NCBI RefSeq assembly: GCF_000969985.1
Contig: NZ_CP009526.1
Location: 1,798,001-1,862,000, forward strand
Length of the DNA stretch: 64,000 nt
DNA from: Methanosarcina barkeri str. Wiesmoor
GTDB lineage: Archaea > Halobacteriota > Methanosarcinia > Methanosarcinales > Methanosarcinaceae
Direction of reading: 5' to 3'
Shown here: positions 54,401 to 63,695 of the stretch, piece after piece
How the letters are laid out: the number at the start of each line of letters is the position of its first letter
How positions within the stretch are numbered: the first letter of the stretch is position 1
Notes under the pieces: model-generated
What the model was told of the DNA's origin: nothing
Seen by the model: the letters and a program-made list of their open reading frames with translations, nothing else
The model's database searches: none
Translations under genes and position numbers: made by a program

Positions 54401-55642
54401 ATGAACATGACCGAAAAAGAACTCATAGAATCCGGAAACATGAAGATGGACTGGGCAAGAAACCATATGCCTGTACTTGCCATCGTCAGGAAAAAATTTG
54501 AGGAGGAAAAACCCCTAAAGGGGATGAAGGTAGGAATGGCTCTGCATGTGGAAGCAAAAACTGCAGTCCTTGTAGAGACCCTCGCTGCGGGCGGTGCAGA
54601 GGTAGCAATTACCGGCTGCAATCCTCTCAGCACGCAGGATGACGTGTCCCTTGCCCTCGGCACCCGCAAGAACATAAACTGTTTTGCAAAATACGGAGTC
54701 GAAAGCCAGGAATATTACAAAGCAATCGACCAAGTCCTGGACATTAAACCCGATATCACAATCGATGACGGGGCAGACCTTATCTTTAAATTACATACAG
54801 AAAGGACCGACCTGCTTCCGAATATTCTTGGCGGCTGCGAAGAAACAACAACTGGTGTTCACAGGCTTCATGCGATGGAAAAAGAAGGAGCTCTGAAAAT
54901 GCCGGTAATCGCAGTAAACGACGCCATGACCAAATACCTCTTTGACAACCGCTACGGGACAGGCCAGTCAGCCTGGGATGGGATTAACAGGACAACAAAC
55001 CTCCTAGTAGCAGGCAAAAACGTTGTTGTTGCAGGTTACGGCTGGTGCGGGCGCGGAGTTGCAATGCGTGCTTCAGGCCTTGGGGCAAATGTAATCGTTA
55101 CCGAAGTCGATCCTGTAAGAGCTCTTGAAGCCAGGATGGACGGTTACAGGGTTATGAAGATGGCAGATGCTGCAAAATTAGGTGAAATCTTTGTGACCAC
55201 CACAGGAAACCGCGATATTCTCACAGCCGAAAATTTCAAGTCCATGCCTGACGGAGCAATCCTTGCAAATTCCGGCCACTTCAATGTGGAAATCGATATG
55301 GGAGCCCTTGAATCTCTTGCGAAATCCGTCCGGACCGTAAGACACAATATAAAAGAATACGATCTCGGCGACAGGCGCATTAATGTCATAGCCGAAGGCA
55401 GGCTGGTCAATCTGGCTGCTGGCGACGGTCATCCCGCCGAGGTTATGGATATGAGTTTTGCAAACCAGGCTCTCTGTGTGCGTTATATTGCTGAAAACAA
55501 GCTTCCGAACGGAGTCCATAAGGTACCTCTGGAACTTGATACTTTTGTGGCAAGAATGAAACTTCAGTCAATGGGCATAACCATCGATGAACTCACGACG
55601 ACACAGGAATGCTACATGAGCGGTTGGGAGTGCGGGACATAA
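54401..55642 (+). CDS. ahcY: Adenosylhomocysteinase / S-inosylhomocysteine hydrolase
   Basis: A 413-residue NAD-dependent SahH of archaeal length. Substrate side: HVEAKTAVLVETLAAGGAEV, and CEETTTGVHRLHAMEK. NAD domain (about 185-345): KNVVVAGYGWCGRGVAMRAS, TEVDPVRALEARMDG and TTTGNRDI. C-terminal NLAAGDGHPAEVMDMSFANQ. It splits SAH, or SIH from DadD, to homocysteine. Methanogen homologues have been reported to prefer SIH; whether this one does cannot be read here. Its start may be ATG 54401 or 54407. Confidence 0.93.
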   Translation: MNMTEKELIESGNMKMDWARNHMPVLAIVRKKFEEEKPLKGMKVGMALHVEAKTAVLVETLAAGGAEVAITGCNPLSTQDDVSLALGTRKNINCFAKYGVESQEYYKAIDQVLDIKPDITIDDGADLIFKLHTERTDLLPNILGGCEETTTGVHRLHAMEKEGALKMPVIAVNDAMTKYLFDNRYGTGQSAWDGINRTTNLLVAGKNVVVAGYGWCGRGVAMRASGLGANVIVTEVDPVRALEARMDGYRVMKMADAAKLGEIFVTTTGNRDILTAENFKSMPDGAILANSGHFNVEIDMGALESLAKSVRTVRHNIKEYDLGDRRINVIAEGRLVNLAAGDGHPAEVMDMSFANQALCVRYIAENKLPNGVHKVPLELDTFVARMKLQSMGITIDELTTTQECYMSGWECGT

Positions 55643-56462
55643 TTTAGAAAAGTAATAGAGAATAATTTCCGCAATCAAAAAACTATAATATTTTAGAAAT
55701 GCGGTGAATATCATCATTTTTAATTTTTGATTGTGTTCCATTCTCAAAAGGTGATATTATTTGCTGCATTTCCGAATCTTTAAGACACTTATAAAAACTA
55801 ATACACTCTGTAATAAATTAACGCGTATTTTACAAACTTAACACAACTATAAAATCAATTTTACTTTCTAAAAATTACTGTACTTCATAAGCATTATTCT
55901 ACATTATATATATTTTCATACTTTGTAATTGTGACTGCACCTATTTTTTAATAATTTTTGACAAAGGATGCATATTTTGATATTTATCATAGACAGTTTT
56001 ATAACCCATAACACGTAAAGGACATAATTAATGTATAATTTATTTACAACTGCCTTTGGAAAAAATAATATATTTATTACTTTTTGTAAAATATTTTGAT
56101 TCACTTTTAATAAGGAAATTATACGTGAAATCGATAGTAGCAATGATCGTAAAGCACTCTTGAGATCCTGGTTATAAACTATTGATTAACATACGTTGGA
56201 AAATAATGGATAGTTGGTGTATGAAAAAACATCCAAAGGCCAAAAACTTTACAGAAAGTGGATTAAAAATTGAGCGTTAAACATCAAAAGATTAGATCGA
56301 ACGATTTGATCAAAAATTTTGCTGTCAGGTTTCGGATTTTGAAAGTTCTGGAAAAGGGATAATGAATAAACTGATTGATATAGCAAAATTTTAGAAAAAT
56401 TGTCTGATCTTATAAGTGACAAATTACGTGCAGGTGACGAATTCCTTGCACCTTGTTAAATA
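55643..56462. other. Very AT-rich intergenic region
   Basis: No supported gene. A frame near 56205-56279 (MDSWCMKKHPKAKNFTESGL) may be a small relic but has no Shine-Dalgarno. The region ends at a MITE (56463-56571) preceding the sensor kinase gene. Confidence 0.4.
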
Positions 56463-56571
56463 CTAGTGTCATGAAAATTTAGTTATTAATTATCTAATGA
56501 GCTCAAAATCAGTGTACTCTGATGAGAAGCTGCTATGATTATGTTCAATAATTAAATTGCCAGGACACTAG
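56463..56571. mobile_element. 101-bp MITE with CTAG target duplication
   Basis: CTAG occurs at 56463-56466 and 56568-56571. The element between starts TGTCATGAAAATTTAGTTAT and ends as the reverse complement of TGTCCTGGCAATTTAATTAT, with 18 of 23 terminal positions matching. The size, terminal repeats and 4-bp CTAG duplication fit a non-autonomous IS5-type MITE. It ends 37 bp before the kinase start codon. Confidence 0.7.
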
Positions 56572-56607
56572 CCTTTAAATTACCTTTGAGATTCGGAAAG
56601 GGTTGAA

Positions 56608-59600
56608 ATGGAAAAAAGTTTGAGAAATTCTGGAATTGACATTATTGGAGAAGTGCCCTGGGGAACGCATTTCTGTCAATTTTACCAGACAAAACAGGAT
56701 TTAATTGACATACTTGTTCCTTATTTTAAAGCCGGTCTGGAAAATAACGAATTCTGTATGTGGGTTACATCAGAGCCCCTGGAAGTCGAAGAGGCAAAAG
56801 GCGCTCTTAGAAAAGCTATTCCTGAGATTGATGTTTATCTGGAAAAAGGACAAATTGAAATTATTCCTTACACTTACTGGTATGTCAAAGAGGGAATTTT
56901 TGATTCGCAAAAAGTGCTTAACGGCTGGATAGAAAAACTCAATCGAGCTCTGGCTGACGGTTACGACGGTTTAAGGTTGAGCGGAAACACCTTCTGGCTG
57001 GAGAAGAATGACTGGAACAGTTTTGTTGATTATGAAAAAGAAATCGACAGCATCATCGGCAACTATTCCATGATAGCCCTGTGCACATATTGCCTTGAGA
57101 GGTGCAGTGCAACCGAAATTATTGATGTAGTTATCAACCATCAATTTGCCCTGGTTAAAAAAGAAGAGAAATGGACACAAATCGAGAGTTCCAGACGCAA
57201 AAAGGAAAAAGAGAAAGCTTTTCAAGTCACACAATACTGGGGATCCACCTTTGATTCCATGCCAGACCTGATAGCCATACTCGACGATAAATACCGGATT
57301 GTTCGTGCAAACAAGGCAATGGCGGCAAGATTAGGGCTGAAACCGGAAGAGTGTATAGGGTTAATCTGCTATCGGGCTTTGCACGGGACAGCTAGTCCTC
57401 CTTCTTTTTGTCCGCACAGGCTTTTGATTGAGGACGGGCTTGAACATACTACAGAGATTTTTGAGGAATGCCTGGGTGGTTATTTTATATTAAGTGTCTC
57501 GCCACTCTATAATTCCAAAGGGAAAATTATTGGGAGTGTGCATGTTGCTCGTGATATTAACGAACGCAAAAAGGCTGAAAAAGATCTGAAAAAGAGTGAA
57601 AACGAATTCCGCACACTGGCAGAAAATTCTCCTGACATAATTGCCCGATTTGATAGAAAAAATCGCCATATGTATGTAAATCCTGCCGCTGCCGAAGTCT
57701 ATGGTTGTTCTCAGGACGAAATCATCGGGAAAACTCATTGTGAACTGGGAAGAGACCCTGAACAGATAGAGCTCTGGGAAAAACATCATCAGAATGTTTT
57801 TGCTACAGGAAAATCGGGGACAATGGAATTCCAGTATAGATCGCCTCAAGGAAAAGAATACTATTTTAACACAAGAATAGTACCTGAATTTGTTAATGGC
57901 AAAGTGACTTCCGTCCTTGCTATTTCCCGTGATATTATCGAAATAAAAAAAGCTGAAGCCAGGTTAAAAGAAACCCTTGATAATTTAGAAGAGTTAGTTA
58001 AAGAAAGGACATCGGAAGTTGAAAAGGCTTGTAATTCTTTGAAAGAAAGCAAAAGGAGTCTTTCTGAAGCTCAAAGGATGGCACACCTTGGAAACTGGGA
58101 CTGGAACATTATAACTAATGAATTATACTGGTCTGATGAAATTTATTGCATCTTTGAACGCAGCCCTCAAGAGTTCGGGACAACTTTCGATGCATTTCTG
58201 AATTATGTACATCCAGACGATCGAGATTATGTAAATAAGGCTGTTAAAGAAGCTTTAAACGGAAAAAAATACAGTATTAATCACCGTATTACTTTAGTCA
58301 GTGGAGAAGAGCGTATTGTACATGAACAGGCTGAGGTTATTTTTAATGAAGAAAATACCCCTATCCATATGAGAGGAACAGTCCAGAACATTACTGAGCA
58401 AAAAAAAGCTGAAGAAGCCTTAAAACTGGTTAACTCATATAACCGCAGTCTTATTGAGGCCAGCATAGATCCTTTTGTAACTATTGATCTGGATGGTAAA
58501 ATTACTGATGTGAATAACTCAACAGAATCTGTTATAGGTTATTCTCGTGATGAATTAATTGGGACTGATTTTTCGGATTATTTCACCGAATCTGAGAAAG
58601 CTAGAGAAGCATATCAGTATGTGTTCCAGAAAGGACTGGTGCAAAATTATCCTCTGGAAATTCGGCATAAAAATGGAAATATAACGCCGGTTTTGTACAA
58701 TGCTTCGGTTTACAGGGATGAAGCTGGAGAAGTTATCGGCATCTTTGCTGCAGCACGAGATATCTCAGAGCAAAAAATGGCTGAGGAGGCTTTGAGATTA
58801 TCAAATATTTATAACCGTAGCCTTATTGAAGCCAGTATGGACCCGCTGGTTACTATTGGGCCTGACGGAAAGATAACTGATTTGAATAAGGCTACAGAAC
58901 TGATTACCGGTTATTCCAGAAATGAGTTGACCGGAACTGATTTTTCGGATTATTTTACTGAGCCTGAAAAAGCGAGTACAGGATATCGGCAGGCGTTTGT
59001 AAAAGGTGAAGTCCGGGATTATCTTCTTGAAATTCAGCACAGAAATGGTCAGGTAACTCCTGTTTTGTATAATGCTTCGATTTATAAAGACGAAAATGGT
59101 GAGGTTATTGGAGTTTTTGCAGCTGCTCGTGACATCACCGAACGGAAAAAGGCAGAAGAGATGCTAAAACTGAAATTAGAGGAGCTTGCTCGCTCAAACG
59201 CGGAGCTGGAACAATTTGCCTACGTATCATCCCACGACTTGCAAGAACCCTTGAGAATGATAGCAAGTTATTTACAGCTTTTACAAAGAAAATATCAGGG
59301 AAAGCTTGACGAGAGGGCTGATAAATACATCTATTTTGCTGTGGATGGGGCGTCCCGCATGCAAAACCTGATAAACGATCTTCTGGAATTTTCTCGAGTA
59401 ACTACAAGAGCCAGAGAATTCGAGCCTATTGATTGCAAATCTGTTCTGGATCGTGTGTTATTTGATTTAGATGTATCTATAAAAGAAAATGAAGCCAGTA
59501 TCTCTTCTGGTTCTTTACCTGTAGTAATGGCAGACCCTGTCCAGTTTACTCAGCTCTTTCAGAATCTTATAAGCAACGCTATAAAATTCCGCAGTGAAAA

Positions 59601-59904
59601 TGCCCCGAAAATTGAAATTTCTGCCGAAAAACAGGCTGATCAATGGTTATTTTCAGTAAAAGATAATGGGATCGGAATTGACCCTAAATACGCTGAACGG
59701 ATTTTCGAAGTTTTTAAAAGACTTAATAAAAGAGAAGAGTATCCAGGGACAGGCATAGGGCTTTCAATTTGTAAAAAAATCGTGGAAAGGCATAAAGGAC
59801 GGATTTGGGTAGAATCTGAAACAGGCAATGGTTCAACCTTTTACTTCACTTTACCAGTAATTCCTACAAAAGTTTGTGACAACGACAATACCGTGAATTC
59901 CTGA
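56608..59904 (+). CDS. MEDS/multi-PAS sensor histidine kinase
   Basis: A 1098-residue soluble kinase with no TM segment. Order: MEDS (DcmR-like) domain 1-190 (GTHFCQFYQTKQDL, RLSGNTFWLE); PAS1 about 205-325 with a Cys-rich loop (CYRALHGTASPP...CPH); PAS2 about 330-445; coiled coil; PAS3 about 475-600; near-duplicate PAS4 and PAS5 about 605-850; HisKA about 862-925 with phospho-His in SSHDLQEPLR; HATPase_c with N, G1 and G2 boxes (NLISNAIKF, DNGIGID, GTGIGLS). MEDS domains sense C1/methyl compounds in related proteins. The likely partner is the response regulator at 60248. A MITE lies just upstream. Confidence 0.9.
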   Translation: MEKSLRNSGIDIIGEVPWGTHFCQFYQTKQDLIDILVPYFKAGLENNEFCMWVTSEPLEVEEAKGALRKAIPEIDVYLEKGQIEIIPYTYWYVKEGIFDSQKVLNGWIEKLNRALADGYDGLRLSGNTFWLEKNDWNSFVDYEKEIDSIIGNYSMIALCTYCLERCSATEIIDVVINHQFALVKKEEKWTQIESSRRKKEKEKAFQVTQYWGSTFDSMPDLIAILDDKYRIVRANKAMAARLGLKPEECIGLICYRALHGTASPPSFCPHRLLIEDGLEHTTEIFEECLGGYFILSVSPLYNSKGKIIGSVHVARDINERKKAEKDLKKSENEFRTLAENSPDIIARFDRKNRHMYVNPAAAEVYGCSQDEIIGKTHCELGRDPEQIELWEKHHQNVFATGKSGTMEFQYRSPQGKEYYFNTRIVPEFVNGKVTSVLAISRDIIEIKKAEARLKETLDNLEELVKERTSEVEKACNSLKESKRSLSEAQRMAHLGNWDWNIITNELYWSDEIYCIFERSPQEFGTTFDAFLNYVHPDDRDYVNKAVKEALNGKKYSINHRITLVSGEERIVHEQAEVIFNEENTPIHMRGTVQNITEQKKAEEALKLVNSYNRSLIEASIDPFVTIDLDGKITDVNNSTESVIGYSRDELIGTDFSDYFTESEKAREAYQYVFQKGLVQNYPLEIRHKNGNITPVLYNASVYRDEAGEVIGIFAAARDISEQKMAEEALRLSNIYNRSLIEASMDPLVTIGPDGKITDLNKATELITGYSRNELTGTDFSDYFTEPEKASTGYRQAFVKGEVRDYLLEIQHRNGQVTPVLYNASIYKDENGEVIGVFAAARDITERKKAEEMLKLKLEELARSNAELEQFAYVSSHDLQEPLRMIASYLQLLQRKYQGKLDERADKYIYFAVDGASRMQNLINDLLEFSRVTTRAREFEPIDCKSVLDRVLFDLDVSIKENEASISSGSLPVVMADPVQFTQLFQNLISNAIKFRSENAPKIEISAEKQADQWLFSVKDNGIGIDPKYAERIFEVFKRLNKREEYPGTGIGLSICKKIVERHKGRIWVESETGNGSTFYFTLPVIPTKVCDNDNTVNS

Positions 59905-59905
59905 T

Positions 59906-60100
59906 AACGACTCATTGGTCATCGGTTAAGGAATTTTCTTGCCTGAAAGCTATCGATTTTACATTAGAAGCCGGCCTTAAATTTTGGCATATTTACATGA
60001 AATCGATTCTCTGTTCCAGCTCATAATTTATAAAAATATTTGGCAAATGTTGAGGAAATAGAGACAATTTGTCACGATTCCTCACTTAACCGAAGACGAA
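59906..60100 (-). pseudogene. IS5-type element 5' fragment (copy B)
   Basis: The segment is about 85% identical by eye to 45692-45890: both contain GGAATTTTCTTGCCTGAAAGCTATCGATTTT and the GTCACGATTCCTCACTTAAC end. Only the first codons of the transposase (FRQENSLTDDQ) are left. It lies between the kinase and the response-regulator gene. The 60140-60200 region has AATAAGATTGTCAGTTT twice. Confidence 0.75.
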
Positions 60101-60247
60101 TGGATAATGACTATACAGTAAAAATATAATCTTTATACAAAATTTAATTTTTATGAATTTGGTTCAAATAAGATTGTCAGTTTGAAATAAGATTGTCAGT
60201 TTTGGAAAACTCAAAGTTTTTGACATATATTCAGGATGGTCATATAA

Positions 60248-60694
60248 ATGAGAACTCGGGTAGCATTTAAACCGGTAGAGATCCTTGTAGTAGAAGACAG
60301 TAAAGGCGATATTGGCCTAATAGAAGAAGGTTTCGAAGATGCAAAAATCGGGAACATTCTTCATATTGTAGAGGATGGAGAAGAAGCAATCGCTTTTTTA
60401 CGTGGTGAAGGGCAGTTTTCAGGTTCTCCACGCCCGGATATAATACTTCTGGACTTAAATTTACCCAGAAAAGATGGACGTGAAGTTCTTGAGGAAGTAA
60501 AAAGCGACGATGAACTTAAAAACATACCTATTGTGGTTTTAACCACTTCGAAAGCTGAAGAGGACATATTGAAATCTTACAATCTTCATGCCAATGCATA
60601 TGTTACTAAACCTGTTGACTTTGATCAATTTCTAGACGTAGTTAAATCCATAGAAAATTTCTGGCTTGAGATTGTAAAGTTGCCGTCAAAATAA
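60248..60694 (+). CDS. Single-domain response regulator (Rcp1-type)
   Basis: A 148-residue receiver without output domain. Acidic pocket ED (about 16-17), phospho-acceptor Asp in PDIILLDLNLP (about 69), Thr in VLTTSKAEE and Lys in VTKPVDFDQF are all present. The insert GEGQFSGSPRPD marks the phytochrome-partner Rcp1 subgroup, which usually pairs with HisKA kinases of the SSHDLQEPLR type, as in the kinase just upstream. It likely relays phosphate to, or competes with, the downstream REC-PAS kinase. AGGATGG Shine-Dalgarno. Confidence 0.9.
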   Translation: MRTRVAFKPVEILVVEDSKGDIGLIEEGFEDAKIGNILHIVEDGEEAIAFLRGEGQFSGSPRPDIILLDLNLPRKDGREVLEEVKSDDELKNIPIVVLTTSKAEEDILKSYNLHANAYVTKPVDFDQFLDVVKSIENFWLEIVKLPSK

Positions 60695-60726
60695 GATTAG
60701 AATAACCCGGATAGGACGGTTTGACT

Positions 60727-62967
60727 ATGGATGAGAAGGTGAAAATCCTACTTTTTGAGGACAATCTCGGGGATGCAGGTCTAATTGAAGAGATGCTCGA
60801 AGGGTCCGTCGACTTTCGATATCTACTTGAAAATGTTGAGACCCTGAATGAAGGTTTGAGTCTTCTTAAAGAGAATCCGTTCGATATAATATTATCTGAC
60901 CTGGGACTGCCAGATAGCGAGGGCATTGATACTTTTCTTGAAATTCATGCAAGAAATTCACGAATTCCCATTATAATTCTGACGGGAATGAATGATGAAA
61001 AAATTGGAATTGAGGCTGTAAAGAAAGGTGCTCAGGACTATCTGGTCAAAGGGCAGGTAGATAGCAGATTATTGAAACGTTCTATCCAGTATTCCATTGA
61101 GCGTAAAAAAGCAGAGGAAAGAGTTCAGGACTTAGCGAATATAGTGGAATCGTCAAATGATGCTATTGTAACTCGGTCTCTTGACGGTTTTATTACCAGC
61201 TGGAACCTGGGAGCAGAGCAAATCTATGGATATCCAGCTGAAGAAATTTTAGGGAAGCCTGTGACAGTTTTAATACCAGACGCCATGGGAAATGAAACAC
61301 AAAAAATAACTGAGATGGTAAAACAGGGAGAAAAGATTCACCAGTATGAGACTTCACGGTTAAGAAAAGACGGTACGATTATAGATATCTCAATGACTCT
61401 TTCTCCGGTTTTTGATATATCTGGAGAGCTAATGGCTATTTCAGTTATTGCCAGAGATATAACTGAAAGTAAAAAAGCCGAAGAAAAGCTTCACAAAAGT
61501 GAGGAAAGGTATAGGATTGTTACAGAACAGACAGGCCAGCTAATATATGAGCATGATATAGAAGAAAATAAAATTTACTGGGCAGGCACCATAGAGGAGA
61601 TTACAGGATATACTCAGGAAGAACTGCTGAACACTGGTATTAATATATGGATAAACAACGTCCACCCTGAAGACCAAAAGAAAGTTTGGAATCAAAAGAT
61701 GAAAGGCTGCGGATATGACGTAAAGGATACTGAAAATAAGAAAAACTTTCACCTGGAGTATCGTTTTAGAAGGAAGGATGGAGAATATATCCATATTGAA
61801 GATCACGGGATCTGTCTTCAAAAGGGAAATTATCTTACAAACAAAGTCCTCGGAATAATGAAGGATATCACAGAGCGTAAGCGGACAGAAGAAGCGCTGC
61901 GAAAGTCCGAGGAACGCTTTCGTCTCGCCCTGAGAGGTTCAAGCATCGTTATGTTCAGTCAGGATCTAGATCTGAGGTACACATGGATGTACAACCCAGC
62001 ACCTGGCTTCAAAATCGAGGATGTCCTGGGTAAGCGTGACTACGATATATACAAGCCAGAGGATGCTGAGATATTTACCGCTATCAAGCGTCAGGTCTTA
62101 GCCAGTGGAATCGGCCGACGTGACGAGATTGTTACCCATAGGCCAGCTTCCTCTGGTGGTAATCTGGTCCATGATATGACCACAGAGCCGCTGCACGACT
62201 CCACAGGAACCATTATAGGAGTTATCTGCGTCGCAATGGATATTACTGAGAAAAAAGAGGCTGAAAATTTCCTGAAAAAAATTGAAGAAGCCCGTAAAAA
62301 GGAAATTCATCATAGAATTAAAAATAATCTGCAGGTAATTTCATCCCTGCTCGACCTGCAAGCTGAAAAATTCGCTGTCAATGAAATTTATGATACTTCA
62401 AGGGTGCTTGCAGCTTTCAGGGACAGCCAGAACAGGGTTATTTCTATGGCTTTGATCCACGAAGAACTGTATGGGTCAAAAGAAATCAGTACTCTTAATT
62501 TTGCAACTTACCTTCAAAAACTGACTGAGGAGCTCTTCAGGTGTTACAACGTTGGAGTTTCAGAAGTCAAAATGGTTCTGGAAATAGAGGAAAATATTTT
62601 CTTCGATATGGACACTGCAGTTCCGTTAGGAATGATTGTTAATGAACTGGTCTCAAATTCCCTTAAACATGCATTTCCAGGTAGGGGAACAGGAGAAATT
62701 AAGATAAAACTCTCCAGGGAAATAAATGAAAAATCTGAAGATAACGGGATTGAAGACAGTAACGAAGCATGTAAAAGTACCAGTTATATCTTGGTCGTTT
62801 CAGATAACGGAGTAGGTATACCTGAGAGCATCAGTCTGGAAGACTCCGATACCCTTGGATTACAACTGGTAACCATTCTGGTAGACCAGTTAGACGGAGA
62901 ACTTGAATTGAACAGGGAGTCTAGTACCAAATTTACAATAAAAATCACAGTAGAAGACAATAAGTAA
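60727..62967 (+). CDS. REC-PAS-PAS-PAS hybrid histidine kinase (HisKA_2)
   Basis: A 746-residue soluble protein from the ATG at 60727 (AGGA ten nt upstream; the TTG six nt earlier is less likely). An N-terminal receiver (1-125; Asp in IILSDLGLPDS) is followed by PAS1 (about 135-255), PAS2 (about 262-390) and PAS3 (about 395-520). A HisKA_2 domain has phospho-His in EIHHRIKNNLQVISSLLDLQ, and HATPase_c has NELVSNSLKHAF and DNGVGIP. This is the methanogen FilI/HWE-like class. The N-terminal REC suggests it is controlled by an upstream kinase, so the three genes may form a short relay. Confidence 0.9.
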   Translation: MDEKVKILLFEDNLGDAGLIEEMLEGSVDFRYLLENVETLNEGLSLLKENPFDIILSDLGLPDSEGIDTFLEIHARNSRIPIIILTGMNDEKIGIEAVKKGAQDYLVKGQVDSRLLKRSIQYSIERKKAEERVQDLANIVESSNDAIVTRSLDGFITSWNLGAEQIYGYPAEEILGKPVTVLIPDAMGNETQKITEMVKQGEKIHQYETSRLRKDGTIIDISMTLSPVFDISGELMAISVIARDITESKKAEEKLHKSEERYRIVTEQTGQLIYEHDIEENKIYWAGTIEEITGYTQEELLNTGINIWINNVHPEDQKKVWNQKMKGCGYDVKDTENKKNFHLEYRFRRKDGEYIHIEDHGICLQKGNYLTNKVLGIMKDITERKRTEEALRKSEERFRLALRGSSIVMFSQDLDLRYTWMYNPAPGFKIEDVLGKRDYDIYKPEDAEIFTAIKRQVLASGIGRRDEIVTHRPASSGGNLVHDMTTEPLHDSTGTIIGVICVAMDITEKKEAENFLKKIEEARKKEIHHRIKNNLQVISSLLDLQAEKFAVNEIYDTSRVLAAFRDSQNRVISMALIHEELYGSKEISTLNFATYLQKLTEELFRCYNVGVSEVKMVLEIEENIFFDMDTAVPLGMIVNELVSNSLKHAFPGRGTGEIKIKLSREINEKSEDNGIEDSNEACKSTSYILVVSDNGVGIPESISLEDSDTLGLQLVTILVDQLDGELELNRESSTKFTIKITVEDNK

Positions 62968-63695
62968 AAATGTGCCAGTCAAAGCAAGTCGATAGAAACG
63001 CTTATTTTGGAAGTTAAAATTTTTGTCATACCTTGCACTGTCCAGTAATATACTATTTTACATTGTTTTATTATATAACAAATACAATATTTTACATTGT
63101 TTAATTATATAACAAATAACACTAACTAGATATAACCGAAGCACCATAAGCTTTGAAAATTATAACGCAGGATGTCTTTTTACAATACATGTATTTATGT
63201 GAATATTTTTACAAATAAATTCTGTATATATTGTATTCAAATTGATTCATAACTAATATTATTCAAGTTATAACTAACATTATTCAAGTTATAACTAACA
63301 TTATTCAAGTTATAACTGATATTATTCAAGTTACAACTGATATTATTCAAGTTACAACTGTTATTATTCAAGTTGATACATATGATTCATAAATACATAT
63401 GATTCATAATTGGTGCGTAATAGGACTTGTATGCTGCATTTATCTCTGGAGAATAAAATAATTATATGAGAATAATTATAGATGAATTCTCTAAAAAATA
63501 CTTCTTTCCTGTAGAATTTCCGCAGAGCTCTCAGAACTCGCAGAGTTTTCCTAGAACCGGTAGAGATCTAGAGACTTCTAACAGAAGAAATTTACCCGAA
63601 GAAATTTAACAGAAGAGATCTTACAGAAGAAATACCTCAGAAGAAAGTCTATTATTTCACCTTTCTTTATTAAAAAAAACATCTCAGGTTCACCC
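62968..63695. repeat. Spacer with 21-bp minisatellite (63249-63376)
   Basis: About six copies of ATTATTCAAGTTATAACTAAC with point changes occupy 63249-63376. A second short motif, ACAGAAGA, recurs at 63580-63640. No gene is seen in this stretch. Confidence 0.85.
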
